A stretch of DNA of 64,000 nt from JALUZX01 sp964561605 (GTDB lineage Bacteria; Planctomycetota; UBA1135; JALUZX01), in contig CAZLQD010000025.1 of NCBI GenBank assembly GCA_964561605.1, positions 62,001-126,000 on the forward strand. The letters are read 5' to 3'. The translations under genes were made by a program, and so were the position numbers. Under the pieces are notes generated by a model. It was not told the origin of the DNA and did no database searches. It worked only from the letters and a program-made list of their open reading frames with translations. The first letter of the stretch is position 1. The number at the start of each line of letters is the position of its first letter. This document shows positions 7,978 through 17,276 of this stretch, in pieces.

Positions 7978-10959
7978 ATGAAAAGGGAGATCGGCGGCCT
8001 TTTCTTCCGCTACGCCGTGGTTTTGCTCTTCCCCGCCCTTCTCGGAGGAGGGTGGTTGCACGCCCAAAAGAGGCCCCAGCCGGGGTCCCTTCGGAGGCGC
8101 AACCAAGGCGGGAAGGTCCCTCCCAGGCTGGTCCTTCCCCAGAATGCTCCTCCTTCCCAGGGGAGGGGGGAAGGGGCCGCCCCTGCGGTCCTCCTCGCCC
8201 CCGAGAGGGTCCGGCTCTACCTGTCGGCCCTCTCCAGGCTCTCCCTCTCCTCCGAGAGGGCCCAGCGCATCCTGGACCTATTCGCCGCCCAGGATCCCCG
8301 GCGGCTGGAATCTTTGCTGGCCGCCCTCTTCCGGCGGGGGGGCTGGAGATACCCGGCGCCCTACAAAGGAGCCCTGAAGCTCTTGAAGGCCCTCCGGTTC
8401 CGCCAGGGAGCGGCCCTCTTGAAGAAGACCCTCCTCCAGGTGGACCAGAAGAACCTGGCCGGTCCGTCCCTGAAGGTGATCCTGGAGCTCGATCCCCTGG
8501 GGGGGAAGCAGTTCCTCTTCTCCTGCCTGGACAGCCGGTTCGCCTCCCTTCGCCGGGCGGCGGAAGAGCTGCTCCGGAGCCGGCTGGTCCCGGGGGACTC
8601 CCGTTTCCTCTCCCCCTTGGCCGCCTCACGCCGGAAGGACACCAGGGTCAGGGCCCTCCGCCTCCTGTCGGGCCGACTCGCCCGGGAGGCCGAAGAGATC
8701 CTCTTCCGGTCCCTTTCGGACCAGTGCCTCCTTTGCGCCCGCGAGGGTGCACGGGGGCTCGCCCAGCTCCGGCCCTTTCCCGAGGCGGTCTCCGCCCTGG
8801 TGGAGAAAGGTCCCTCCCAGGGAAAGGTCTTCGGTTTCGCCCTCTACGCGGCGGTCCTGGCCGCGGAGAAGGGAGACAGGGGGGCCCTCACGCCTGCCCT
8901 GAGGCCGGTCCTCCTCCAGGGCCTGGAGGATCCCGATCCCTTCGTCTCCAGCATCAGCGCCGCCGCCCTGGCCCGGCTCTCCTACGAATCGGAGGACCTG
9001 ACGGGGAAACCCTTCCGGGACCGGGAGGTCATGGACAGGTTGGTCCGGGTCCTTTCGGCCCAGGTCTTCTTTCCTGAGTTCGGAACCGTCCTGGGACCGG
9101 TGGAGAGGGCCGCCCGCCTCCTCTCGGGCAAGACCGGCTCCATCTCGGGCCGGGAGTGGGCCTCCTGGTGGAAGCTGGTCCGCTCCTCCTTCCTGGCCCG
9201 GCGGGCCCGCCTGCCCCTGGCCCAGGAGGCCAACCGGGCCCGGACGGTGGTGGTCATGAAGGATTCCGTCGAGACCGTGGTCTTCCGGCCCGAAGGTTCC
9301 CCCGATCCCTCCCTCCCCGGGGCCAAGACCATCCTCCTCTCTCCCGGGGAACAGGCCTCCCTGGTGAAAGACCTCCTCGCCCTGGGCCTGGAGCGGCGGA
9401 GGGCCGCCCCCGGTGGAGGGCGCCTGGTCTCGGGCGGGGGAAAGGGACTCCTCACCTTCACCCTCTCCCTGGACGGCAGGGAGATGACCCTCTCGGGGCC
9501 GGCGGGGGAGCCCTGGGTGGAGCGGATCGCCGACAGGCTGAGGAATACGATCGAGCAGAACCTCTGGCAGCTCTACGGCCCTCCCCCGGGTCCGGAGCGG
9601 GAAAAGTGGTTGGAGGAACAGAGGCGCTTCTTCGCCCGGGCCGGGAAGGTCGAGAAGGCCCGCCGCCTGGAGCGCCTGGTGATGGACGCCCTCCCCCGCC
9701 TGGAGGGGGCTTTGAGGGTCCGGGCCCTGGGCCACCTCCTGGCCATTCCCGGGCTGGAGAAACTCCTCACCGACCAGGACGTGGACCGCCTTCTCTCCCT
9801 GGTGGGAAAGGCTCCCGCCCTGGATTCCCCTTCCAGGGCCCTCCTGGAAGTGGTGGCCCTGAAGAAAGGAGAGAGGACCTGGAAGAAGATCCTCTCCTTC
9901 CTCTCCGCCCGGTGGGACCGGGGGGGGCGGGACTGCTTCCTGGCCCTCCTGGCCCAGGCCGGGCCTTCCCGGGCCCAGGCGGCCCTCTCCTGGGAGGATC
10001 CGGCCGTGCGTTCCGCCACGGCCCGCTTTCTCGGCCGGACCAGGAATCCCGTCTGGCGGGATCCCCTGAGGGGCCTCCTGAAGGATCCTTCCGGTTCGGT
10101 CCGTGCCGCCGCCGTGGACGCCCTGGCCCTCCTTCGGGACTGGGGGTCCCTGGGCGACGTCCTCCGCCTGGCCTACAAGGATCCCTCCCTGGAGGTGCGC
10201 CGCTCGGCCCTCCTCTTCGCCGGGAGGAGCGGAGACTCCCGGGTCCTGCCGGTCCTTCTCAAGGCCCTGGATTCCAAGGTGGGGGCCCTCCGGGCGGCGG
10301 CCGTCCAGGGGCTGGGTCTGAGCAGGATCCCCAGGGCGGCGGACGTGCTGGCCGGCCTGGTGGCCTCCGATCCAGACGGCCCCTTGGGCCGGCTTGCGGA
10401 GAGGGAGCTCTCCGTCTGGGGGGGGAGCCACGTCCGGGCCGCCGTGAGGCCCCTTCTCCGGAGCCCGAACGCCTCCGTTCGGGATGCGGCCCTGTGGATC
10501 CTGGCCGACGCCCTGGACGGAACGGTCGTCCCCAATCTCCTCCAGAAACTGCGGGACCCCGTAAAGTTCCGCCGGGCCAAGCGCGCCCTGGTCCTCCTCA
10601 CCTGCAAGGACTTCCCGAGGGATACCCTGGCTTCCTACCTCAAGTGGTTCGACGCCCACGGGAGCGAGCCCGAGACGGCCTGGTTCGTGGAAGGTTTGCG
10701 TGAGGCAGGGTATTCGCCCGGCTTCGGCGCGGCCGACCTCCTGCCCGGGGCCGGGCTCGACGCGGTCCCGGGCCTGGTGGAGATCATGAAGAGCGCCGGG
10801 GAGTGGTATTTCCGGGTGCAGGCCGCCAGGCGCCTCCAGGAGATTACGGGAAAGAGTTTCGGTATCGTGACGGCCCGGACCTCTCCGGCCGAGAGGGAGG
10901 CCCTGGCCCAGGCCTGGCTGGGCTGGCTGGAAGAACAGCGGGGGAAGACCGCCCGGTGA
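7978..10959 (+). CDS. Exported HEAT-repeat protein
   Basis: A 993-residue protein with an N-terminal signal or anchor segment (residues about 8 to 28, ending WLHAQ) and many degenerate HEAT/PBS-lyase-type alpha-helical repeats. The clearest repeats are at residues about 690-830 (DPSLEVRRSALLFAG; GALRAAAVQGLGL). HEAT solenoids are protein-binding scaffolds and no catalytic motif is visible. The stop codon overlaps the start of a lytic transglycosylase gene (TGATG), so the two are translated together. A periplasmic scaffold for cell-wall remodelling is possible, but that is inference from the neighbour only. I do not recognise a named family for the whole protein. Confidence 0.82.
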   Translation: MKREIGGLFFRYAVVLLFPALLGGGWLHAQKRPQPGSLRRRNQGGKVPPRLVLPQNAPPSQGRGEGAAPAVLLAPERVRLYLSALSRLSLSSERAQRILDLFAAQDPRRLESLLAALFRRGGWRYPAPYKGALKLLKALRFRQGAALLKKTLLQVDQKNLAGPSLKVILELDPLGGKQFLFSCLDSRFASLRRAAEELLRSRLVPGDSRFLSPLAASRRKDTRVRALRLLSGRLAREAEEILFRSLSDQCLLCAREGARGLAQLRPFPEAVSALVEKGPSQGKVFGFALYAAVLAAEKGDRGALTPALRPVLLQGLEDPDPFVSSISAAALARLSYESEDLTGKPFRDREVMDRLVRVLSAQVFFPEFGTVLGPVERAARLLSGKTGSISGREWASWWKLVRSSFLARRARLPLAQEANRARTVVVMKDSVETVVFRPEGSPDPSLPGAKTILLSPGEQASLVKDLLALGLERRRAAPGGGRLVSGGGKGLLTFTLSLDGREMTLSGPAGEPWVERIADRLRNTIEQNLWQLYGPPPGPEREKWLEEQRRFFARAGKVEKARRLERLVMDALPRLEGALRVRALGHLLAIPGLEKLLTDQDVDRLLSLVGKAPALDSPSRALLEVVALKKGERTWKKILSFLSARWDRGGRDCFLALLAQAGPSRAQAALSWEDPAVRSATARFLGRTRNPVWRDPLRGLLKDPSGSVRAAAVDALALLRDWGSLGDVLRLAYKDPSLEVRRSALLFAGRSGDSRVLPVLLKALDSKVGALRAAAVQGLGLSRIPRAADVLAGLVASDPDGPLGRLAERELSVWGGSHVRAAVRPLLRSPNASVRDAALWILADALDGTVVPNLLQKLRDPVKFRRAKRALVLLTCKDFPRDTLASYLKWFDAHGSEPETAWFVEGLREAGYSPGFGAADLLPGAGLDAVPGLVEIMKSAGEWYFRVQAARRLQEITGKSFGIVTARTSPAEREALAQAWLGWLEEQRGKTAR

Positions 10960-11501
10960 TGGCCCGGCGGAGGTTCCTGGTCCTCCTTGGAGCGGGCCTC
11001 CTGGCCTGGATCTGCTACAGGAGGGAGGAGGGGCCGGTCCAGCGGGTCCTGGAGTTCTTTCCCCTCATCGAGAAGTCCGCCCGGGAGGCCGGCGTGGACC
11101 CCTGCCTCCTGGCCGCCTTGGTTCACGTGGAGAGCTCGGGCGATCCCGGTGCGGGCCGTCCCGGCGGGGGGATCGGCCTCCTCCAGGTGAATCCCCGGGC
11201 CGCCCAGGACGTGATGGGGGGCCCCGTGGAAAGGGAGGACCTGGAGGACACGGCCCACGCCTTGAGGATGGGGGCCCTCTACCTGGGAAGGATGAAGGTC
11301 CGCTTCGGCGACGACAGGCTCGCCCTCATGGCCTACAGGATCGGTCCCACCAGGCTCTCCCGGGAGATCCTGGCCGCAGGGGGCCCCAAGGCCTACCTGG
11401 AGGACCTCTGGCACAGGCCCCACGGCCTCTACGTGGCCAAGGTCCTCAACCTGGAGCGTCTCTACCGGCGGCTGGTTCCCCTCCTGGCCCGGAAAGAATG
11501 A
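10959..11501 (+). CDS. Lytic transglycosylase, SLT (lysozyme-like) domain
   Basis: A 180-residue protein with an N-terminal membrane anchor (residues about 5 to 20). The SLT domain has the catalytic Glu in ALVHVESSGDP, the GGGIGLLQVNP motif, and a late MAYRIGP segment in place of the usual AYNAGP. Such enzymes cleave peptidoglycan with formation of 1,6-anhydro-muramic acid in the periplasm. The ATG overlaps the stop of the HEAT protein gene by one base. The frame is open upstream inside that gene but codes no family sequence there. The domain is compact and resembles membrane-bound MltC/EmtA-type or Slt-tail enzymes. Confidence 0.85.
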   Translation: MARRRFLVLLGAGLLAWICYRREEGPVQRVLEFFPLIEKSAREAGVDPCLLAALVHVESSGDPGAGRPGGGIGLLQVNPRAAQDVMGGPVEREDLEDTAHALRMGALYLGRMKVRFGDDRLALMAYRIGPTRLSREILAAGGPKAYLEDLWHRPHGLYVAKVLNLERLYRRLVPLLARKE

Positions 11502-11571
11502 GCCCCGGCGGGGGTTCTTCCTGGTGAGGGCGTAAGGGAACGAGGAGAACCTGGGAGGAACCGGAGCGGGA

Positions 11572-11949
11572 ATGCACGAGGCGTCGATCACGGAAGCCCT
11601 CCTGGAGGCGGCGGTGGAAGAGATGGAACGGGCCGGGGCGGGAAAGATCCTCTGCCTGGAGGTCACCGTGGGCTCTCTTTCGGGGGTGAACGTGGAGGCC
11701 CTCCGGTTCGCCTTCGAAATGCTTTCTCCCGGGACTCCCGCCCAGGGAGCGGAACTCAGGATCGTGGAGACCAGGGCCTCCTGTTCGTGCAGGGCCTGCG
11801 GGGAGGAGAGTCCCGTGGACGACCCCTTCTCGCCCTGCCCGGCCTGCGGGAGCTTGGATGTGGAGGTCCGTGGAGGGGAGGAACTCTTCCTCTCTTCCCT
11901 GGAAGTGGATGAAGGCCCGGAGGACCAGGGTCCCCGGCGGAGGGAGTGA
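11572..11949 (+). CDS. hypA: Hydrogenase nickel incorporation protein HypA
   Basis: A 125-residue HypA, the nickel chaperone that works with HypB to load Ni into the [NiFe] hydrogenase large subunit. It starts MHEASI, with the Ni-binding His2 and Glu3. The zinc site is C73-X2-C76-X12-C89-X2-C92, with an extra Cys71. It opens a tight six-gene operon hypABFCDE in which most neighbours overlap or touch. A GGGAGGAA motif lies upstream. The acidic C-terminal tail is somewhat longer than usual. Confidence 0.96.
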   Translation: MHEASITEALLEAAVEEMERAGAGKILCLEVTVGSLSGVNVEALRFAFEMLSPGTPAQGAELRIVETRASCSCRACGEESPVDDPFSPCPACGSLDVEVRGGEELFLSSLEVDEGPEDQGPRRRE

Positions 11950-11954
11950 CCGTC

Positions 11955-12623
11955 ATGAAGATCGTTTCGGCCAAGAAGATTCTCGCCGGGAACGACAAGA
12001 TCGCCCAGGCGAACAGGGAGCTCTTCGACAAGGAAGGAATCTTCGTCCTGAACCTCCTGGGATCGCCCGGGGCGGGAAAGACCTCCCTCCTGGAGGCCCT
12101 TCTTCCCAGGCTCGGGAAGAGTCTGCCCGTGGCGGTCATCGAGGGGGACCTGGCCACGAGCCAGGACGCCGAGAGGGTCGCCGCCCTGGAGGTTCCCGTC
12201 GTCCAGGTGAACACCGAAGGGGCCTGCCACCTGGACGCGGCCATGGTGGCCTCCGCAGCGGAGGCCCTGGACCTCCCCCGGGGTGGGATCCTGTTCATCG
12301 AAAACGTGGGGAACCTGGTCTGCCCGGCGGGCTTCAAGCTGGGAGAGCACCTCAGGCTGGTGGTCCTGAGCGTCACCGAGGGGGACGACAAGGTGGCCAA
12401 GTATCCTCCCATGTTCCGGAAGACCCAGGCCGTGGCCCTCAACAAGGTGGACCTGGCCGGGGCCCTGGACTTCGACGAGGCCAAGGTGGAGGCGGACCTG
12501 AAGCGGCTCCTTCCCGGGGGGAGACTCTTCCGGGTTTCCGCAAGGACGGGGGCGGGAGTGGAGGAGCTGGAATCCTGGCTCCGGGAGGAGCGGGCATGCC
12601 GGTTCGGAAACGCGTCCGGGTGA
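11955..12623 (+). CDS. hypB: Hydrogenase nickel incorporation GTPase HypB
   Basis: A 222-residue SIMIBI-class GTPase that drives nickel delivery during [NiFe] hydrogenase maturation. The P-loop GSPGAGKT is at residues 36-43, followed by EGDLAT, the metal-site stretch around GACHLD, ENVGNLVCP and NKVDLA. There is no His-rich N-terminal nickel store and no N-terminal CxxCGC motif. An in-frame GTG at 11946 overlaps the hypA stop. The ATG at 11955 fits the family start better, with GAGGGAG eight bases upstream. The 3-prime end overlaps hypF by 28 nt. Confidence 0.95.
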   Translation: MKIVSAKKILAGNDKIAQANRELFDKEGIFVLNLLGSPGAGKTSLLEALLPRLGKSLPVAVIEGDLATSQDAERVAALEVPVVQVNTEGACHLDAAMVASAAEALDLPRGGILFIENVGNLVCPAGFKLGEHLRLVVLSVTEGDDKVAKYPPMFRKTQAVALNKVDLAGALDFDEAKVEADLKRLLPGGRLFRVSARTGAGVEELESWLREERACRFGNASG

Positions 12624-14860
12624 AGGGCGTCGTCCAGGGGGTGGGTTTCCGCCCCTTCGTCTACCGCCTGGCCCGCGCCCGGGGGCTCTCCGGGTGGGTC
12701 CTCAACGACTCGGCCGGCGTGGAGGCCGAGGTGGAAGGGGAGCCCGAGGCGGTGGAGTCCTTCCTGAGGGGCCTCCGTGAGGAGTGCCCCCCCCTTGCCG
12801 CCGTGGAGGAGGTCCGCGCCGACGAGGTGGCCCCCGAGGGGGAGGAAGGTTTCCGGATCCTGCCCAGTGCCTCTCCGGGAATCCGGGTCGCCGGAATCCC
12901 TCCCGACGCGGCCACCTGCCCGGCCTGCGAGAGGGAACTCCTGGACCCGTCGGACCGCAGGTACCGTTATCCCTTCGTGAACTGCACACTCTGCGGGCCC
13001 AGGTTCACCATCGTGAAGGAGGTTCCCTACGACCGGGCACGGACCACCATGGCGGCCTTCGTTCTTTGCCGGGAATGTGAGAGAGAGTACAGGGATCCGG
13101 GAGACCGCCGGTTCCACGCCGAACCCACGGCCTGCCCGGCCTGCGGCCCCTCCCTCTCGTGGGTGGGCCCCCGGGGGGAGAAGGCCCGGGGAGAGGAGGC
13201 CCTGAGAAGGGCCGTGGATCTCCTGGCCGGGGGCGGAATCCTTGCCCTCAAGGGCCTCGGCGGGTTCCACCTGGCCTGCGACGCCGGGAACGACGAGGCC
13301 CTCGAGAAGCTGAGGCTCCGGAAGGACCGGCCTTTCAAGCCTTTCGCCCTCATGTGCAGGAGGGTGGAGGACGTGGAGCGTCTCGCCCGCCTCCTTCCCC
13401 ACGAGCGTGAGCTCCTGGCCGGCCCGGAGAGGCCCATCCTCCTTCTGGAGAAGAAGGAGAACGATCTCCTCTCCCCCCTGGTTGCGCCGGGGGTGGGGGA
13501 GTACGGGGTCATGCTGGCCTATACTCCACTGCATATCCTTCTCTTCGAATCGGGCCGGAGTTTTCCCGCCCTGGTCATGACCAGCGGAAACAGGCGGGAC
13601 GAGCCTATTTGCCGCACGTGCCCAGAGGCCCTGGAGAGGCTCGCAGGTACGGCCGACGCCTTCCTCCTCCACGACAGGCCCATCCACAACAGGGCGGACG
13701 ATTCCATCGCCCGGGGCCTTCCGGGGGGGCGTTTCCAGGTGCTCCGCCGGGCCAGGGGGTTCGTGCCCAGGGAGATCGCCGTGGATTTTCCGGGCCGGAT
13801 CTTCGCCGCCGGCGCGGAGCTGAAGAACACCTTCTGCCTGACCAGGGAGGGAAAGGCCTTTCTTTCCCAGCACATCGGCGACCTGGACGAGGAGCGGGCC
13901 TTCCGGTTCTACGAGGAGACCTTCGGGAAGTTCCGGCGCCTCCTGGACCTGGAGCCCGAACTCGTCTGCTGCGATCTCCACCCGGACTACCTGTCCACCA
14001 GGTTCGCCGAGGAATTCGCCCGCCGCAGGGGGCTACCCCTGGTCCGGGTCCAGCACCACCACGCCCACGTGGCCTCGGTGCTGGCCGAGACGGGCTGGAA
14101 CGGACCCGTCCTGGGAGTGGCCTTCGACGGGACCGGGTTGGGCCTGGACGGCACCGTGTGGGGCGGAGAGTTCTTCCTCTTCGCCGGGGGGAGGGTGGAA
14201 CGCTTCGCCCACCTGGAGCCCTTCCGCCTTCCCGGCGGCGACGTGGCCGTGAGGAAGGTGAGGCGGATCGCCCTTTCCCTCCTGGTCGAGCACGGTCTCC
14301 TGGAGGAGGCGGAGGTCTTCCTCGCCTCCATGGGAGAGGGCGAGAGGCGGGCCGTGGAGGGGATGGTCAGGAAAGGGGTCAACTCCCCCCTCACCTCGAG
14401 CATGGGAAGGCTCTTCGACGCGGCGGCCGCCCTTGCCGGGGTTTGCGGAGAATCGAGTTACGAGGCGGAGGCGGCCATGCGCCTGGAAGGCGCTTTCCGC
14501 CGGCCGGAGAGGCCCTATCCCTTCGCCTTCCTGGAAGGCCCCCCCTGGAGGATCTCCCCTGCCCCCCTCCTGGAGGAGATGCTCCAGGACGGATCGGATC
14601 CTCACCTGGTCTCGGGGCGGTTCCACTCCGGCGTGGCCCGGATGATCCTCGAGACGGCCCGGAGGGCCAGGGAGGTTTCGGGCGTCGAGACCCTGGCCTT
14701 GAGCGGCGGTGTCTTCCAGAATCGGGTCCTCCTCGAGCTGACCCGGCCCCTCCTGGAAGGGGAGGGCTTCCGGGTGCTCTGCAACGAAAAGGTTCCCGCC
14801 AACGACGGCGGCCTCTCCCTGGGGCAGGCCTGGCTGGCGGCTCTCGGAAAGGATTCTTGA
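12596..14860 (+). CDS. hypF: Carbamoyltransferase HypF
   Basis: A 754-residue HypF that turns carbamoyl phosphate into a thiocarbamate on HypE, the source of the CN ligands of [NiFe] hydrogenase. Domain order is the standard one: acylphosphatase (residues 1 to about 90, GVVQGVGFRPFVY), zinc-finger region (CPACERE, NCTLCGPRF, CRECERE, CPACGP), YrdC-like domain (about 200-385) and a Kae1-like domain with the metal-binding HHHAHV motif and ALSGGVFQN near the end. It overlaps hypB at its start and is followed three bases later by hypC. Confidence 0.96.
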   Translation: MPVRKRVRVKGVVQGVGFRPFVYRLARARGLSGWVLNDSAGVEAEVEGEPEAVESFLRGLREECPPLAAVEEVRADEVAPEGEEGFRILPSASPGIRVAGIPPDAATCPACERELLDPSDRRYRYPFVNCTLCGPRFTIVKEVPYDRARTTMAAFVLCRECEREYRDPGDRRFHAEPTACPACGPSLSWVGPRGEKARGEEALRRAVDLLAGGGILALKGLGGFHLACDAGNDEALEKLRLRKDRPFKPFALMCRRVEDVERLARLLPHERELLAGPERPILLLEKKENDLLSPLVAPGVGEYGVMLAYTPLHILLFESGRSFPALVMTSGNRRDEPICRTCPEALERLAGTADAFLLHDRPIHNRADDSIARGLPGGRFQVLRRARGFVPREIAVDFPGRIFAAGAELKNTFCLTREGKAFLSQHIGDLDEERAFRFYEETFGKFRRLLDLEPELVCCDLHPDYLSTRFAEEFARRRGLPLVRVQHHHAHVASVLAETGWNGPVLGVAFDGTGLGLDGTVWGGEFFLFAGGRVERFAHLEPFRLPGGDVAVRKVRRIALSLLVEHGLLEEAEVFLASMGEGERRAVEGMVRKGVNSPLTSSMGRLFDAAAALAGVCGESSYEAEAAMRLEGAFRRPERPYPFAFLEGPPWRISPAPLLEEMLQDGSDPHLVSGRFHSGVARMILETARRAREVSGVETLALSGGVFQNRVLLELTRPLLEGEGFRVLCNEKVPANDGGLSLGQAWLAALGKDS

Positions 14861-14862
14861 CC

Positions 14863-15078
14863 ATGTGCCTGGCAGTTCCGGCCCTTCTCGAGGAAATCCG
14901 CCCGGATGGTTCGGGCCTGGTGAACCTGGACGGCGTGGAGATGGAGGTCCGCCTGGACCTGGTTCCCCAGGTCCGGGTGGGCCAGTACCTGGTGATCCAC
15001 GCGGGCTTCGCCATCTCGGTCCTGGACAAGGAAGAGGCCGAGGAGACCCTGCGGCTCCTGGAGGAAATGCATGACTGA
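14863..15078 (+). CDS. hypC: Hydrogenase assembly chaperone HypC
   Basis: A 71-residue HypC/HybG chaperone starting MCLAVP, in which the second-position Cys carries the Fe(CN)2CO unit together with HypD. The GQYLVIHAGFAI motif is present. It lies three bases after hypF and overlaps hypD by 8 nt, consistent with co-production of the HypC-HypD complex. Only one copy is seen. Confidence 0.96.
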   Translation: MCLAVPALLEEIRPDGSGLVNLDGVEMEVRLDLVPQVRVGQYLVIHAGFAISVLDKEEAEETLRLLEEMHD

Positions 15079-16156
15079 ACGGGATTTCCGGGATCCCGGC
15101 CTGGCCGCCGGGCTCCTCGGCCGGATCCGCTCCCTCCTGGGAGACCGGAGGGTCTCCCTCATGGAGGTGTGCGGCACCCATACCATGGCCATCGGGAAGC
15201 ACGGCCTGAGAAGCATGGTTCCTCCGGGACTGAGGTTGCTCTCCGGGCCGGGGTGCCCGGTCTGCGTCACCGACCAGGAGGACATCGACCGGGCCGTGGC
15301 GATCGCCCTGGAACATCCCGTCACGGTGGCCACCTTCGGCGACATGTTCCGCGTCCCTGGGAGCAGGATGAGCCTGGAGAAGGCCCGGTCCGAAGGGGCG
15401 GAGGTGAAGATGGTCTACTCCCCGGCCAACGCCCTGGAGTCGGCCCTCCGGGATCCCTCCCGGGAGGTCCTCTTCCTCGGGGTGGGGTTCGAGACCACGA
15501 CCCCTACGGTGGCGGCCACCTTGGAACGGGCCCGGAAGGCGGGGGTGGAGAACTTCTCCATCCTCTCCCTCGGAAAGACGGTCCCGCCCGCCCTGGATGC
15601 CATCCTCTCGGGAGGAGGGGCGGAGATCGACGGGTTCCTCCTTCCGGGCCACGTCTGCGCCGTGACCGGGACGGCTCCCTTCCGTTTCCTGGCGGAAAAA
15701 TACGGAAAACCGGGCGTGGTCACGGGCTTCGAACCTCTGGACATCCTCCAGGGGATCGTCATGCTCCTGGAGATGATCCGCCGCGGCCGGCCGGCCGTGG
15801 AGATCCAGTACACCCGGGTGGTCCGGCCGGAAGGGAATCCCAGGGCCAGGGCGGTGGTGGAGGAGGTCTTTCGTCCCAGGGACGTGAAGTGGCGGTCCAT
15901 CGGGGTGATCCCTCTCTCCGGCCTGGCCCCTGCGGAGGGTTGGGAGGAGTTCGACGGGGCGGCCCGTTTTCCCGTGGAGGTGCCTCCACCCAGGGAGAAC
16001 CCGGCCTGCCTGTGCGGGAAGGTGCTCATGGGCGCCGCCTTGCCCGGCGATTGTCCCCTCTTCGGGAAGACCTGCCTTCCCGAGAGCCCCGTGGGGCCCT
16101 GCATGGTCTCCTCCGAGGGGACCTGCGCGGCCCACTACAAGTATGGAGGAGCGTAA
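15071..16156 (+). CDS. hypD: Hydrogenase formation protein HypD
   Basis: A 361-residue iron-sulfur scaffold on which the Fe(CN)2CO centre is built with HypC and HypE. Visible motifs are EVCGTHT (redox/iron-binding Cys), GPGCPVCVT, the GVGFETT motif, and a C-terminal Cys cluster (CLCGKVL, GDCPLFGKTC, GPCMVSSEGTC) for the [4Fe-4S] cluster. Length is normal for the family. It overlaps hypC by 8 nt at the start and hypE by one base at the stop (TAATG). Confidence 0.96.
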   Translation: MTERDFRDPGLAAGLLGRIRSLLGDRRVSLMEVCGTHTMAIGKHGLRSMVPPGLRLLSGPGCPVCVTDQEDIDRAVAIALEHPVTVATFGDMFRVPGSRMSLEKARSEGAEVKMVYSPANALESALRDPSREVLFLGVGFETTTPTVAATLERARKAGVENFSILSLGKTVPPALDAILSGGGAEIDGFLLPGHVCAVTGTAPFRFLAEKYGKPGVVTGFEPLDILQGIVMLLEMIRRGRPAVEIQYTRVVRPEGNPRARAVVEEVFRPRDVKWRSIGVIPLSGLAPAEGWEEFDGAARFPVEVPPPRENPACLCGKVLMGAALPGDCPLFGKTCLPESPVGPCMVSSEGTCAAHYKYGGA

Positions 16157-17160
16157 TGGGCGGAAAGATCCGTATGGCCCATGGGAGCGGTGGCAGGCTC
16201 ATGCACCGCCTGATCGGGGAGATCTTCGCCGTCCGCTTCGGGGGGGCCGAGGGGGGCATCGGCGACGACGCGGCGGAACTTCCGACGACGGAGCCCCCAC
16301 TGGCCTTCACGGTGGACAGTTTCGTCGTGAAGCCTCTCTTCTTTCCCGGCGGGGACATCGGGAAGCTGGCCGTCTGCGGCACCGTGAACGACCTGGCCGC
16401 CAAGGGGGCCCGGCCGGAATTCCTCTCGGCCGCCTTCGTCCTGGAGGAGGGGCTGGAGGTCTCCGTCCTGGAGCGGATCGCCGATTCCATGGCCAGGACG
16501 GCCCAGGAGGCGGGAGTGCGGATCGTTACGGGGGACACGAAGGTGGTGGAGCGGGGCGGAGCGGACCAGCTCTACATCACCACGAGCGGGGTGGGCCGTA
16601 TCCTCCCGGGAGTCCACATCTCCGGGGGGAGGGCCCGGCCCGGGGACAGGGTGGTCGTCACGGGGCCCCTGGGGGACCACGGGATCGCCGTCCTGGTGGC
16701 CCGGGGGGAACTGGAAGTGGAGGGTGACCTGGTCTCCGATTGCGCACCCCTGGGAAACCTGGTGATGGCCGTCCTGGAGCGGGGGATCGAGGTCCACGTA
16801 CTGAGGGATCCCACGAGGGGAGGATTGGCCACGACCCTGGTGGAGATCGCCGGCCAGTCGGGAGTGCGCATCGTCCTGGAGGAGGAGGCCCTCCCTGTGA
16901 GACCCCACGTGGCCCAGGCCTGCGAGCTTCTGGGCCTGGATCCCCTCTATGTGGCCAACGAGGGGAAGATGACGGCCGTCCTCCCCGAGGGGGCGGTGGA
17001 TTCCTTCCTCCAGGTGGTTCGTTCCCGGCCCGAAGGCAAGGACGCCGCCGTGGTGGGCCGGGTGGAGGAAGGCGGGCCCGGGGTCGTCCTCCATACCCGG
17101 GTGGGAGGAATGCGGCCCGTCATCATGCTCGAAGGGGATCCTCTGCCGCGGATCTGCTAG
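16156..17160 (+). CDS. hypE: Carbamoyl dehydratase HypE
   Basis: A 334-residue member of the PurM/SelD superfamily. It dehydrates the carbamoyl group received from HypF to a thiocyanate on its C-terminal Cys and passes CN to HypCD. The protein ends PRIC, the intact catalytic tail. The N-terminal HGSGGRLMHRL and the nucleotide-binding IGDDAA and RDPTRGGLA motifs are clear. It closes the hyp operon. No hydrogenase structural genes or endopeptidase are within reach, so the target enzyme lies elsewhere in the genome. Confidence 0.96.
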   Translation: MGGKIRMAHGSGGRLMHRLIGEIFAVRFGGAEGGIGDDAAELPTTEPPLAFTVDSFVVKPLFFPGGDIGKLAVCGTVNDLAAKGARPEFLSAAFVLEEGLEVSVLERIADSMARTAQEAGVRIVTGDTKVVERGGADQLYITTSGVGRILPGVHISGGRARPGDRVVVTGPLGDHGIAVLVARGELEVEGDLVSDCAPLGNLVMAVLERGIEVHVLRDPTRGGLATTLVEIAGQSGVRIVLEEEALPVRPHVAQACELLGLDPLYVANEGKMTAVLPEGAVDSFLQVVRSRPEGKDAAVVGRVEEGGPGVVLHTRVGGMRPVIMLEGDPLPRIC

Positions 17161-17236
17161 CTTCCTGACGGATCCAGCCTTCTTCCTTCAACCCCCGCCG
17201 CCCCGGCCGGCAAAGGGCCCGCCGATCCAGGCGGAA

Positions 17237-17259
17237 CGCCTCCCTCCTTCTGCGAGGCG
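17237..17259. terminator. Weak hairpin between hypE and the convergent EEP gene
   Basis: CGCCTC ... GAGGCG forms a 6-bp stem with an 11-nt loop, followed on the plus strand by GTTTCCC. It is the best candidate terminator in the 116-bp convergent gap. The evidence is modest. Confidence 0.3.
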
Positions 17260-17276
17260 GTTTCCCTTCCCTGCTC

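Noticed and set aside
8626..10659. 677-codon minus-strand open frame opposite the HEAT-repeat gene
   Set aside because: Gly/Pro/Glu-rich antisense translation. The plus strand has a signal peptide and HEAT repeats.
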